Assembly: GCA_027364875.1 (NCBI GenBank)
Contig: DAHXON010000032.1
Location: 1 to 34,655 of the forward strand
Length of the DNA: 34,655 nucleotides
Origin: Chloroflexota bacterium
Lineage (GTDB): Bacteria; Chloroflexota; Limnocylindria; Limnocylindrales; CSP1-4
Direction: 5' to 3'
Part shown: positions 1 through 7,561 of the stretch, in pieces
Layout of the letters: each line of letters begins with the position of its first letter
Numbering within the stretch: the stretch's first letter is position 1
Position numbers and translations under genes: made by a program
The notes under the pieces: model-generated
Told to the model about the DNA's origin: nothing
Databases searched by the model: none
What the model saw: only the letters and a program-made list of their open reading frames with translations

Positions 1-36
1 GTACCTGCGTTACGTAGTCCGATTGGACCGTCATGA

Positions 37-55
37 GCCGCGGTTAGCCCGCGGC
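37..55 (-). terminator. possible hairpin terminator after the minus-strand glycosyltransferase
   Basis: A perfect 7-bp inverted repeat (GCCGCGG / CCGCGGC) with a 5-base loop lies 44 bases beyond the stop codon of the minus-strand gene. No T-run follows it on the minus strand, so it is at best a weak or factor-assisted terminator. Nothing else can be supported in the first 98 bases. Confidence 0.25.
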
Positions 56-98
56 GTTTGCTGCTGCGAGCTTTTCCAGTGGTCCGAGTTTCTTGCCC

Positions 99-1493
99 TC
101 AGAGGGAACGCCCCGGTCGGCGTCTCTCGAAACCGCCGGGGTTTCCGCCCCGGCCGCCGAAACCGCCGCCGAGTCCGCCGAATCCGCCGATCGCGCCGCC
201 CGCGCCGAGTACCGCGTGGATGTTGATCGTGTTCATCAGCCCGGTGCCGATGAACGCGACAACGCCACCGAGATACGGCGCCGCGAGCAGGGCCGCGGCC
301 GGGAAGAACGGGAACAGGTATCGCTCGTGGACGCGGGTGGGCAGGGCGTAGAACGCGAACGCCACGACGGCAAAGCCCAGAACGATCGAGATCCGGTCGT
401 CGCGGACCAGGAGGCCCCCGGCGACGAGGAGCCCCGCGCCGACCAGGAGGACCGCTCCGAGCTGGACCGCGCTGAGCCCTCCGAGCACCGGCAGCGAGTC
501 GGAGATCCACGAGCCGCTGCCTGCGGCGATAGCCGCGAGCGGCGGGTTGCCCACGAGAGCCCAGCCGTTGAAAGCGTTGGCCGACAGGACGCTGAACTCA
601 CCCGACAGCGACTCGAACAGGCCTGCCAGCCCTGCCGCCTGTCCGACGACCGGGGTGCCCGACAAACCGGCCGGTGCGAATCTGCCCAGGTCGAACGGCA
701 GGATCACGACCAGCGCCGCGATCGCCGAGAGGGCGAGCGCGATGCCGAGGCGCAGCGGTCCCTGGTCGGTGAGCCGGCCACCCGTGCGCGCGTCGAAGGC
801 GGCCAGGCGACGGCCCAGCCGCGGCACCGGGCCGGACCCAACACGCAGGACGTGGCGGCACAGGAGCACCGGCAGAACCACGACGAAGACGATCAGGTCC
901 TGAGGCTTCACGAGAGCGGACGCTGTGGAGAGAAGCAGAGCGGGTTCGGTCCAGCCGTCGGCGAGGGCGAGGATTGCCGCCAGCATCAGGAACGCGCCCA
1001 CCGCGTCCACCTGTCCCCATAGCGCGGAGTCGTACCAGGTCACCGGGATGAACAGGTAGAGCGCCGCCGCCACCACGCCCGAGCGGCCTCCGAACCAGGC
1101 CTGGCCGGCCCGGTACAGGAGCAGCGAGATGCCGGCGTCGGCGGCGATGGGTGGCAGCTTGAGCAGCGACAGGGTGGCCTGCGCGGAGGAGACCCCGAAC
1201 GGCGGGCCGATCAGCCGGCCGAGCTCGCCCAGAAGCCACAGCACGTACATGTAGCCCGGCGGGTAGTTGGCGTTGGAGCTCGCGTAGAAGGCGCCGGGCC
1301 CAACTCTGGCCAGCGCCTCGGCCCAGCTCGTGAACTGCTGCAGATCAGACGCGAAACCCTGATTCGGATAGGCCACGTAGGCCAATCCGAGTCGCAGCGC
1401 GATCCCACTCGAGAGGACGGCCAGGAAGAGGGCCGCCGGCGTCGACAACCCGGCGACGCCAAACCTTCGGGCCGGCTCAACCCCGCGCTGCAT
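99..1493 (-). CDS. GT-C fold membrane glycosyltransferase (GT87/GT39-like)
   Basis: This 464-residue, very hydrophobic protein has about ten membrane segments. It matches the layout of polyprenyl-phosphate-sugar-dependent GT-C transferases, which add sugars to lipids or proteins on the outer face of the membrane. The first outer loop after TM1 carries an acidic residue (D50 in ASDLQQF), the usual catalytic position. It is followed by PPGYMY near residue 77, a WGQVDAV motif, and VHERYLFP near residue 385, all recurrent in this superfamily. The last 40 residues are a glycine/phenylalanine-rich tail (GGFGGLGGGFGG) that is unusual for the family. The ATG start at 1493 gives a normal N-terminus. 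Transcription diverges from lemA. The donor sugar and acceptor cannot be told from sequence. Confidence 0.75.
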   Translation of the reverse strand: MQRGVEPARRFGVAGLSTPAALFLAVLSSGIALRLGLAYVAYPNQGFASDLQQFTSWAEALARVGPGAFYASSNANYPPGYMYVLWLLGELGRLIGPPFGVSSAQATLSLLKLPPIAADAGISLLLYRAGQAWFGGRSGVVAAALYLFIPVTWYDSALWGQVDAVGAFLMLAAILALADGWTEPALLLSTASALVKPQDLIVFVVVLPVLLCRHVLRVGSGPVPRLGRRLAAFDARTGGRLTDQGPLRLGIALALSAIAALVVILPFDLGRFAPAGLSGTPVVGQAAGLAGLFESLSGEFSVLSANAFNGWALVGNPPLAAIAAGSGSWISDSLPVLGGLSAVQLGAVLLVGAGLLVAGGLLVRDDRISIVLGFAVVAFAFYALPTRVHERYLFPFFPAAALLAAPYLGGVVAFIGTGLMNTINIHAVLGAGGAIGGFGGLGGGFGGRGGNPGGFERRRPGRSL

Positions 1494-1724
1494 ACCCGAA
1501 GAATCGAAGGATCTTCTGAAGCAGCTCTGAAGCGGCCCGGACCGAGTCAGAGCAAATCCGAGACGGTCCGAACCTTACCTTCAGGACGCGGGTCTACCGT
1601 TCGGTGGCCGGCGTCGCCGGGCGGCAACTCGCTCGGCGGCGCAAGGCCTGCCCGCAAAACCGGGCTGATAGACTGAAATCCCGCACGTGCTGTTGCGGCC
1701 CACATCGATCGGAGGAAGGGGACA

Positions 1725-2288
1725 ATGGAAGTCCCGCTAATCATCCTCGGGGTCATCGTCGTACTCGTCGTAGTCGTGATCCTGATCTACAACGGTCTGG
1801 TCGCGAAGCGGAACCGAGTCGACGAGGCCAACTCCCAGATCCAGGTCCAGCTCAAGCGCCGCCATGACCTGATCCCTAACCTGGTCAACGCGGTGAAGGG
1901 CTACATGGACTTCGAGAAGGGAGTCCTGACCCAGGTCACCGAGGCTCGCGCCGGCGCCATCGCAGCGGGAGCCCAGGGTCCCGTCGCACAGGCCCAGGCC
2001 GAGAACGTCCTCACGGGCGCCCTCCGCTCGCTGTTCGCCGTGGTCGAGAACTACCCGCAGCTCAAGGCCAACGAGAACGTCCTCGCGCTGCAGGAGCAGC
2101 TGACCACCACGGAGAATCAGATCTCCTTCTCCCGTCAGCACTACAACGCGACCGTGCTGGACTTCAACAACTCGCTGCAGGTCTTCCCGAACGTGCTGAT
2201 CGCCGGCCCGTTCGGCTTCACCAAGCGCGAGTTCTTCGAGGCCGAACCGGAGGCCGCGGAGGTTCCTGTCGTAAACCTGGGCTCATAG
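1725..2288 (+). CDS. lemA: LemA family protein
   Basis: This 187-residue protein has one N-terminal membrane anchor (about residues 4-22, rich in I and V), a short basic stretch (AKRNRVDEA), and a long helical domain with the family signature RRHDLIPNLVNAVKGY. LemA proteins are membrane-anchored helical-bundle proteins of uncertain function that often sit beside the HtpX protease, as here. The start is supported by a strong GGAGG at 1711-1715, nine bases before the ATG. The next gene is htpX after a 77-base gap with a hairpin, so the two are probably co-transcribed. Length is normal for the family. Confidence 0.93.
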   Translation: MEVPLIILGVIVVLVVVVILIYNGLVAKRNRVDEANSQIQVQLKRRHDLIPNLVNAVKGYMDFEKGVLTQVTEARAGAIAAGAQGPVAQAQAENVLTGALRSLFAVVENYPQLKANENVLALQEQLTTTENQISFSRQHYNATVLDFNNSLQVFPNVLIAGPFGFTKREFFEAEPEAAEVPVVNLGS

Positions 2289-2314
2289 AGGCACACAAGC
2301 ACAATCGGGCTGCG

Positions 2315-2337
2315 CGGCGGGCCACCACGGCCCGCCG
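2315..2337 (+). promoter_or_regulatory. hairpin between lemA and htpX
   Basis: A perfect 9-bp inverted repeat (CGGCGGGCC / GGCCCGCCG) closes a 5-base loop in the lemA-htpX gap. There is no T-run after it. It may attenuate transcription or stabilise the upstream mRNA. Function is inferred only from position. Confidence 0.4.
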
Positions 2338-2365
2338 GCGGAGCGATGCCTGAGGGCACCAATCG

Positions 2366-3358
2366 GTGACTACAACCTTCTATTCCGAGGAGTCGGCGAA
2401 TCGCCGCAACTCGTTCCTGCTCGCTCTCATCGTCGTCGCCTTCCTGGGCGTCTTCGGCTACATCGTCGGCTATGTAGTCGGCTACGGCAGCGGAGGCGGC
2501 GACCCGGTTCTGTGGGGCATCGGCGCGCTGGCCATTGCCATCGCGATCGGGATCCTGAGTGCGCTGGGTTCCTACTACGGCGGCGATCAGCTGGTCCTCG
2601 CCAGCTCGCACGCGCAGGAAGTGAACCCTACGCAGGCGCCGGGGCTGTTCAACGTGGTCCAGGAGATGTCCATCGCCGCGGGCGTGCCGATGCCCAAGGT
2701 CTACATCATCGACGACCCCTCGCCGAACGCCTTCGCCACCGGCCGCGATCCGCAGCACTCGTCCATCGCGGTGACCACGGGGCTTCTCCAGAAGATGACC
2801 CGCGAGGAACTACAGGGCGTGATCGGCCACGAGATGTCGCACGTCCGCAACTACGACATCCGCTTCACCCTGATAGTGGGGGTCCTGGTCGGCAGCATCG
2901 CGTTGCTCGCCCAGCTGTTCCTCCGCTACACGTTCTGGTTCGGGGGCGGAAGGTCCCGCGACAACGAACGGGGTGGGGGAGGAGGCTTCGCCGCCATCCT
3001 CCTCGTGATCGGGATCATCCTCGCCATCCTCGCCCCGATCTTCTCGGCCCTCGTCCAGATGGCCGTGAGCCGGCAGCGCGAGTACCTGGCGGACGCTTCG
3101 TCGGTCCAGCTGACGCGCAACCCGCACGGTCTCGAGAGCGCCCTGGCGAAGCTCGCCATGGACGGCGAGTCGCTGCACTCGGCCAACGGGGCAACGCAGC
3201 ATCTTTACATCGTCAATCCGCTCAAGAAGCTGGGCGGCGGTTCGGCCCTCTTCTCGACGCATCCGCCGATCGTCGATCGGATCAATCGACTTCGCGAGCT
3301 GACCGGCGATTCGCCGCTGCCGCCCAATGCCATCTCGCAATTGAGCGGCCTGGAATAG
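2366..3358 (+). CDS. htpX: HtpX-type membrane zinc metalloprotease (M48)
   Basis: HtpX is a membrane-embedded zinc endopeptidase that degrades damaged membrane proteins. The 330-residue sequence has two N-terminal membrane segments (about 20-40 and 50-68), the zinc motif HEMSH at H155-E156-H159, and the third ligand E239 in REYLADASSV. Two more hydrophobic segments lie between them (about 170-190 and 210-235), as in the family. The C-terminal FSTHPPIVDRINRL is also typical. The start is GTG at 2366. A glycine-rich cytoplasmic loop (GGGRSRDNERGGGGGF) is a common feature of HtpX homologues. It follows lemA closely and precedes the tRNA cluster. Confidence 0.95.
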   Translation: MTTTFYSEESANRRNSFLLALIVVAFLGVFGYIVGYVVGYGSGGGDPVLWGIGALAIAIAIGILSALGSYYGGDQLVLASSHAQEVNPTQAPGLFNVVQEMSIAAGVPMPKVYIIDDPSPNAFATGRDPQHSSIAVTTGLLQKMTREELQGVIGHEMSHVRNYDIRFTLIVGVLVGSIALLAQLFLRYTFWFGGGRSRDNERGGGGGFAAILLVIGIILAILAPIFSALVQMAVSRQREYLADASSVQLTRNPHGLESALAKLAMDGESLHSANGATQHLYIVNPLKKLGGGSALFSTHPPIVDRINRLRELTGDSPLPPNAISQLSGLE

Positions 3359-3440
3359 CCGGCGAATCCTCCGTCGGAAGGCTCCGCGGGGCGCCGCATG
3401 CCGGTCTCGCGGCGGGCAGGTCGGCAGTCGTTCGCCTGCC

Positions 3441-3470
3441 TTGCAGCGTTTCGGTTCGACGTGGTACCTT
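3441..3470 (+). promoter_or_regulatory. candidate sigma70-type promoter of the tRNA cluster
   Basis: TTGCAG (3441-3446), an 18-base spacer and TACCTT (3465-3470) lie 37 bases before tRNA-Phe. The hexamers are close to the -35 and -10 consensus, and the placement fits the first gene of a tRNA operon. Prediction by eye only. Confidence 0.4.
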
Positions 3471-3506
3471 TCGACGCGCCGACGGGCAGCCAGTTCGTCT
3501 GACAGG

Positions 3507-3582
3507 GCCGAGATAGCTCAGTTGGTAGAGCACGCGACTGAAAATCGCGGTGTCGCCAGTTCGATCCTGGCTCTCGGCACCA
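3507..3582 (+). tRNA. tRNA-Phe (GAA)
   Basis: Cloverleaf folded by eye: acceptor stem GCCGAGA / TCTCGGC, anticodon stem CGCGA / TCGCG with loop CTGAAAA (anticodon GAA), a T-arm with GTTCGATCC, discriminator A and encoded CCA. First of four tandem tRNAs. Confidence 0.97.
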
Positions 3583-3604
3583 ATACGGCTGGCGTGGTTT
3601 TCGA

Positions 3605-3680
3605 GCGGAAGTGGCTCAGTTGGTAGAGCATCACCTTGCCAAGGTGAGGGTCGCGGGTTCGAGTCCCGTCTTCCGCTCCA
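3605..3680 (+). tRNA. tRNA-Gly (GCC)
   Basis: Acceptor stem GCGGAAG / CTTCCGC, anticodon stem TCACC / GGTGA with loop TTGCCAA (anticodon GCC), T-loop GGTTCGAGTCC, discriminator T and encoded CCA. It lies 22 bases after tRNA-Phe. Confidence 0.97.
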
Positions 3681-3736
3681 CTTCTTTCCTTCCATGCTGC
3701 CGACCCGGACGGCGATCCGCCGAGAGCTAGACCCTC

Positions 3737-3810
3737 TGCCCCTTCGTCTAGTGGTAGGACAGCGGACTTTGGATCCGTTAGGCGAGGTTCGAATCCTCGA
3801 GGGGCAGCCA
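3737..3810 (+). tRNA. tRNA-Gln (TTG)
   Basis: Acceptor stem TGCCCCT / AGGGGCA, anticodon stem GCGGA / TCCGT with loop CTTTGGA (anticodon TTG), T-arm with GGTTCGAATCC, discriminator G and encoded CCA. The T1-A72 first pair is typical of bacterial tRNA-Gln. Confidence 0.96.
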
Positions 3811-3921
3811 GTCCTCGCGGGGAACCCGGGCAGGGACGAGCTCGGGGTCGGACTGAGTCGACACAGCGCCGGTTCCCCGCCGGCCGGTCGAGGCGCCGCA
3901 GGCGACTCGACAGCGCGTCGA

Positions 3922-3997
3922 GGCGACGTACCCAAGTGGTTAAGGGGGAGGTCTGCAAAACCTCTATTCAGCGGTTCGAATCCGCTCGTCGCCTCCA
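3922..3997 (+). tRNA. tRNA-Cys (GCA), integration target
   Basis: Acceptor stem GGCGACG / CGTCGCC, anticodon stem GAGGT / ACCTC with loop CTGCAAA (anticodon GCA), T-arm with GGTTCGAATCC, discriminator T as expected for Cys, encoded CCA. The 3' half from the anticodon loop onward (3953-3997) is repeated exactly at 16943-16987. The tRNA is therefore the attachment site of the element to its right and has been restored intact by the insertion. Confidence 0.97.
3953..3997 (+). repeat. attL core (45 bp, 3' half of tRNA-Cys)
   Basis: Starts at the anticodon loop (CTGCAAAACC) and ends at the CCA of tRNA-Cys. The identical 45 bases recur at 16943-16987. A one-mismatch 34-base fragment recurs at 17586-17619. 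Confidence 0.95.
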
Positions 3998-4044
3998 CTT
4001 CCCCCTAGTGAATTGGCCCTGCTGGGCTGTTCTGTGCTCTGTCC

Positions 4045-4084
4045 TGGTAGCAACGTGGTAGCAACAGGCGTACACTGGCGTACA
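4045..4084 (+). promoter_or_regulatory. left arm-type recombinase sites
   Basis: Two copies of TGGTAGCAAC (4045-4054, 4056-4065) are followed by two copies of GGCGTACA (4067-4074, 4077-4084). Each pair is spaced about one helical turn (11 and 10 bp). TGGTAGCAAC recurs inside the right end at 16827, as expected for integrase arm sites. The GGCGTACA pair may instead bind an excisionase. It overlaps -10-like sequences (TACACT, TACATA), so binding here could also control the integrase promoter. Role is inferred from layout. Confidence 0.6.
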
Positions 4085-4154
4085 TAGCGCGACGGCCCCC
4101 GGGGCGAACCGGAGGCCGTCAAGGAAGCGCTCCTGCAAGAGAGGACCGCTACCA

Positions 4155-5369
4155 ATGGGAGAGCTTACCGCCAAGACAGAGCGAAGGCGATCGCCTGGCG
4201 AGGGGTCCGTCTACGAAACCAAGGACAGACGTGGCTGGCGCGGAGCCGTCACCTGGACCGAACCCGACGGGCGCCGGCGCCGGCGCGTCGTTTCGGGCGA
4301 AACCTCCAAGATCGTCCGCGACAAGCTGGATGATCTTCGCCGGGAGCTGAGGCTCGGCACGATCGCCCCGGCAGGCAAGGCCGTCACAGTAGGGGAGTAC
4401 CTCACCGCCTGGATCGATCGCGACCGGACGCGTGTCCGCCCGTCGACGTGGAAGGGCCGCGAGACTCACGTTCGCTGCTACCTCATCCCGACGCTTGGGC
4501 GGCTGTCGCTGGCCCGGCTTGGGTCTCCGGACGTTGAGCGGGCGATTGCCGGGTGGATCGCCTCGGGCCGCCCCGTGACCGGAGACGAGCGCAAGCGTGG
4601 TCGCCAGGGTCATGCACCCGTATCCCCACTGACGGCACGACACATCCGCGCTACCTTGCGCCGGGCACTCGCCGATGCGGTGCGAGACGGGCTAGTGGGT
4701 CGCAACGCGGCGGGGGACGCCCGCCCGCCCTACGTGGCACACCGTCCCGTTGCCTACCTCGACGCGCCACTCGTTCGTCGCCTGCTCGAGGCCACGGTTG
4801 CGGACGACTACGGCAACCTCTACGCCGTGGCAGTTTCGACCGGTCTGCGGCTCGGAGAGATGCTCGGTCTGGCCTGGCCGGACGTTGACCTAGTCGCTGG
4901 CACCCTGACCGTGCGCCGGTCGCTGGCTATGGCCCGCGATGGCGGATGGGCGCTGGCGCAGCCCAAGTCAACGCGGTCGCGACGCACGATCCCGCTCCCC
5001 GGGCTTGCCCGTGATGCACTCGTGCGAGAGAGTGATCGTCAGGCCGACGCCCGGGCAGCTGCCGGGAGTGCCTCCTGGCAGGATCGGGATGGCCTCGTGT
5101 TCACGGACAGCGTGGGCCGGCCGCTTCGCCCGGAAGGAGTCTCCGCCGCGTTTCAGCGAGCCCGCGAAGCTGCTGGCCTGCCGCACGTCCCGTTCCATGC
5201 CCTCCGCCATAGCGCCGCGACGCTCATGCTGGCCGAAGGCGTGCCGTTGGCCGTTATCAGCGAATGGCTCGGCCACTCGGGGATCGCGATCACGGCGAGC
5301 AGCTATGCCGCGATCGTGCCAGCGCTCCGCCGCGATGCCGCGGACGCGATGGACCGGGCGCTCCGATGA
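4155..5369 (+). CDS. tyrosine recombinase / phage-type integrase
   Basis: This 404-residue integrase has the usual three parts. An N-terminal arm-binding (AP2-like) region spans about residues 14-75 (GSVYETKDRRGWRG). A SAM-like core-binding domain spans about 80-165 (TVGEYLTAWIDRDR). The C-terminal catalytic domain shows STGLRLGEMLGLAW (first Arg), HALRHSAATLML (HxxR) and WLGHSGI followed by the likely nucleophile Tyr in SSYAAI. It lies 157 bases inside attL and would integrate and excise the element at tRNA-Cys using the arm repeats at 4045 and 16827. Its stop overlaps the next start (ATGA). Confidence 0.97.
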   Translation: MGELTAKTERRRSPGEGSVYETKDRRGWRGAVTWTEPDGRRRRRVVSGETSKIVRDKLDDLRRELRLGTIAPAGKAVTVGEYLTAWIDRDRTRVRPSTWKGRETHVRCYLIPTLGRLSLARLGSPDVERAIAGWIASGRPVTGDERKRGRQGHAPVSPLTARHIRATLRRALADAVRDGLVGRNAAGDARPPYVAHRPVAYLDAPLVRRLLEATVADDYGNLYAVAVSTGLRLGEMLGLAWPDVDLVAGTLTVRRSLAMARDGGWALAQPKSTRSRRTIPLPGLARDALVRESDRQADARAAAGSASWQDRDGLVFTDSVGRPLRPEGVSAAFQRAREAAGLPHVPFHALRHSAATLMLAEGVPLAVISEWLGHSGIAITASSYAAIVPALRRDAADAMDRALR

Positions 5370-5848
5370 CGGCCCCGACGGTCTTTCGCTCCGTGTCCTG
5401 GTACGGCGATGACGATGGACCCTGGGACTTCGTGGCGGAGCCGCCGAAGAGCCTCAGGCCGGACCCGATCACGGGTCGCTCATCCTACCGAGTCACAGGA
5501 CGCTCGCGGTCGCGTCCGCCCGACCTTCATTTCGAACATGTCACCGTTGCCGACACTTTCACAGGAGCCGCAATAACGCTAACCACGGCCCCCGACCACG
5601 ACGGTCCGGCGTACATCGACCAGTTGTGGCGCGATGCCCGTCTCCTAGCCGGCGTGGCGCAGCGGCTCGGGCGGCCGCAGGGAACCACCGTCACGGAAGC
5701 CGAACTACGGCGGGTCATTGCCCTGCTGCAGAAGGCCGGGCGCAGAGTCACGCTCCAGACGATCGCGGACATGTCCGGCAGGTTCGATCGTGACAACCTC
5801 CGGTACTTCCTGAGGGTCAACCGCAGGCATCTGGCTGACTACCTCTAG
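5366..5848 (+). CDS. hypothetical element protein with HTH-like C-terminus
   Basis: A 160-residue protein whose ATG overlaps the integrase stop (ATGA), so it is translationally coupled to it. The N-terminal half has no recognisable domain and is rich in D, P, R and S. The C-terminal part (about 95-160: TEAELRRVIALLQKAGRRVT, then QTIADMSGRFDRDNLRYFLR) reads as a helical, winged-helix or HTH-like region of the type 'test each locus, one condition per helix'. A DNA-binding regulator is a reasonable guess, not shown. A longer upstream reading frame exists, but the overlap start is preferred. Confidence 0.7.
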   Translation: MTAPTVFRSVSWYGDDDGPWDFVAEPPKSLRPDPITGRSSYRVTGRSRSRPPDLHFEHVTVADTFTGAAITLTTAPDHDGPAYIDQLWRDARLLAGVAQRLGRPQGTTVTEAELRRVIALLQKAGRRVTLQTIADMSGRFDRDNLRYFLRVNRRHLADYL

Positions 5849-5900
5849 GTCGGACCTTTTCGCGCATATATCGCGCAGCCTGGTCCCGCATCGTCCGGGC

Positions 5901-6077
5901 ATGGACGAAACGATCAAGGTTCCGCTCGACGCCAAGACCCTGGAACGGCTGCGCGAGCGGGCAATCACGGACCGGCGAGCCACTTCTGACGAAGCCGCCG
6001 TCATCTTGACCCGCGTCCTCACGCCGCGACTACCTCGCCGGGCTGGACCACAGACACCGGGCGAACCCCAGCGATGA
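5901..6077 (+). CDS. small ribbon-helix-helix-like protein
   Basis: A 58-residue ORF that opens MDETIKVPLDAKTLERL and continues with RERAITDRRATSDEAAVILT. The pattern is a short beta strand with alternating residues (IKVPL) followed by two helices, as in Arc/MetJ-type ribbon-helix-helix proteins. These act as small dimeric DNA-binding repressors or antitoxin domains. Its TGA overlaps the ATG of the next gene (ATGA at 6074), which supports it as a real gene in the cascade. Candidate target: the AT-rich GCGC-ATATATC-GCGC sequence near 5873-5887, just upstream of this gene. That link is speculation. Confidence 0.68.
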   Translation: MDETIKVPLDAKTLERLRERAITDRRATSDEAAVILTRVLTPRLPRRAGPQTPGEPQR

Positions 6078-6328
6078 GCGACCGTCTTGACCTCGCGCTC
6101 CGCGAACTGGCCGAGGCTTTGCGTGAGGAACTCCGGTCGGAGAGCCGCAGTGCGCCCGCGCCAGACCGGCTCCTGGGTGTCGATGAGGCGGCTGGCCTCT
6201 TGGGGATCGGCCGAAGCGCGCTGTACGACGAGATCCGTTCGGGCCGCCTCAAGACGATCAAGGTCGGCCGGCGCCGCCTCGTCTCAGACACGGCGCTGCG
6301 TGAGTTCATCGCAGGCATGGCCCGATGA
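6074..6328 (+). CDS. excisionase-like / MerR-type helix-turn-helix protein
   Basis: An 84-residue protein. Residues 1-33 form an amphipathic helix (LALRELAEALREEL) and residues 34-80 carry the HTH_17 pattern LLGVDEAAGLLGIGRSALYD followed by IRSGRLKTIKVGRRRLVS. This fold is used by phage excisionases and by small DNA-binding regulators. In a recombinase-bearing element it is a good candidate for the directionality factor that would act on the arm repeats near attL. It overlaps both neighbours by 4 bases (ATGA), so it is made from the same message. Confidence 0.82.
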   Translation: MSDRLDLALRELAEALREELRSESRSAPAPDRLLGVDEAAGLLGIGRSALYDEIRSGRLKTIKVGRRRLVSDTALREFIAGMAR

Positions 6329-7212
6329 GCCGCTCTGACGGCTTCGACCACGCCGACATCGACGTGGGTCTGATGGCAGACCCGAAGGTCGTGGGCCTGG
6401 CCAGGTGCCTGCGTGATCCAGTGAAGATCGGCGCGGCAGTCACGCTCTACCAGGCCGCGGTCCTCGCGTCTTGGAAGGCGGGAGCCCGGCTCACGGCCGA
6501 AGAGGCGTTGCCAGCCTGGTGGCTCGACCTGCCCGGTCAACTGATCGACGCCCTGGTAGTTGCCAAGCTCCTGGATGCCGACCACCGCATCCCCGAGCAC
6601 GCCTTCGAGAGTTGGTTCGGCCCTGCTCGGGACCGGCGGGAGCACTATCGCGAACTCGGTGCTCGTGGCGGCAAGGCTAAGGCCAGCAACGCCGCAGGCT
6701 CTAGCGACGGCTCTGCCGACGGCTCTAGCGACGGCTCTGCCGACGGCTCTAGCGACGGCTCTACCGAGCGCTACACCGACGGCTCTACCGGCGGCTCTAG
6801 CTATACCAGTACCGACATACCCGACAGACCCGACAGGGAAGGTACCTCGCGCGAGCGCGCGAGGGACGACGATTGGCCGACCGAGCACTGTTGGGCATCC
6901 TTCCGGAAAGCCTGGGAGGCACGCGGCTTTCGGGCACCGCCAACCTCGAAACAGCTGGCAACACTCGGCGAAATCGTGGAACGCCGGCCTGCGTCGGCCG
7001 CTGGTTGGGTCGTTTCGGCGCCACCTGGTGCCAAGGCGGCCGAGGTCGTCGGCTGGGTCTTCAAGCAGTGCCGCGAAGCCGACCGGGAGGCGCAGGCCAC
7101 GGCGAAGGCCGAGGACGACGAGCAGGCTGCGCGTGCTGACGCAGCTGCGTCACGAGACGGCCAGAAGGGCCCCGAAAAGGCCGCAGATCTATTGAGGGTG
7201 GTGGGGCAATGA
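6325..7212 (+). CDS. replication-initiator / replisome-organiser-like phage protein
   Basis: A 295-residue protein in three parts. The N-terminal part (about 8-115: HADIDVGLMADPKVVGLAR) resembles the winged-helix start of phage replisome organisers. The central linker (about 125-160) is a Ser-Asp-Gly repeat encoded by 12-bp DNA repeats. The C-terminal helical part (about 183-250: CWASFRKAWEARGFRAPPTS) is reminiscent of DnaD-like or helicase-loader modules. Position after the regulators and before the phage-type genes fits a replication role. The acidic, alanine-rich tail (250-295) is likely disordered. No helicase or primase is encoded, so host replication proteins would be needed. Assignment rests on layout and weak similarity. 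Confidence 0.6.
   Translation: MSRSDGFDHADIDVGLMADPKVVGLARCLRDPVKIGAAVTLYQAAVLASWKAGARLTAEEALPAWWLDLPGQLIDALVVAKLLDADHRIPEHAFESWFGPARDRREHYRELGARGGKAKASNAAGSSDGSADGSSDGSADGSSDGSTERYTDGSTGGSSYTSTDIPDRPDREGTSRERARDDDWPTEHCWASFRKAWEARGFRAPPTSKQLATLGEIVERRPASAAGWVVSAPPGAKAAEVVGWVFKQCREADREAQATAKAEDDEQAARADAAASRDGQKGPEKAADLLRVVGQ
6697..6801 (+). repeat. 12-bp tandem repeat encoding a Ser-Asp-Gly linker
   Basis: GGCTCTAGCGAC and GGCTCTGCCGAC alternate from 6697 to 6756 (five 12-bp units, so a 24-bp higher repeat), then decay through three or four variant units. The repeat stays in frame and encodes SDGSADGSSDGS-type sequence. It is likely a flexible linker that can change length by slippage. Confidence 0.85.
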
Positions 7213-7376
7213 AGCCAGCCATTCACGCCATCGCCGTCGGCGCGAAAGGCCCGCGGCACGTCGCAGATCCAGCCTGCTGGTGCCACCCGAAGGCGTGCCT
7301 GCGGACGCTGGGTGACTTGACGTTGATCTGGCTCCACTCAGCCCCGACGCCGCCCGAACAGAAGGCGAAGCCATGA
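7209..7376 (+). CDS. small hypothetical element protein with CxC motif
   Basis: A 55-residue ORF that overlaps both neighbours by 4 bases (ATGA at 7209 and at 7373). It contains DPACWCHPKACL, with three Cys and one His in twelve residues, which could bind a metal. No family is recognised. The coupling on both sides is the main reason to call it a gene. Confidence 0.55.
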   Translation: MKPAIHAIAVGAKGPRHVADPACWCHPKACLRTLGDLTLIWLHSAPTPPEQKAKP

Positions 7377-7561
7377 GCGGCAAGCCGGCGATTCGCCATG
7401 TCGTCTCAACCTGGCGCCCGGCAGGCGGCGTGGACCACCGCGCCAGCCTCGGCTGCGCCTGCCACCCCAGCCTGTTCCACGACTTGTCGAACCCCAAGGT
7501 TCTGGTGCTCGTTCACCGAGACGAACCCCCGAAGGAGGAGGGACCCAAGTGCTCGAAGTAG
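7373..7561 (+). CDS. small hypothetical element protein
   Basis: A 62-residue protein (MSGKPAIRHVVSTWRPAGG...) with a central GCACHPSLFH segment that recalls the Cys/His cluster of the preceding small protein. The two may be related metal-binding products. It starts in the stop of its upstream neighbour and its last 13 bases contain the GTG start of the next gene. Function unknown. Confidence 0.58.
   Translation: MSGKPAIRHVVSTWRPAGGVDHRASLGCACHPSLFHDLSNPKVLVLVHRDEPPKEEGPKCSK

Noticed and set aside
93-1022. 309-codon plus-strand frame at the window start
   Set aside because: Antisense to the membrane glycosyltransferase, which has membrane segments and family motifs; the plus frame is only charged low-complexity sequence.
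6697-6801. CRISPR-like tandem repeats
   Set aside because: Units are 12 bp, contiguous and in frame with a protein; there are no spacers.
6019-6888. Long minus-strand frame with AVGRAVARAVGR repeats
   Set aside because: It is the antisense of the Ser-Asp-Gly repeat in the coupled plus-strand gene; GC-rich codon use keeps it open by chance.
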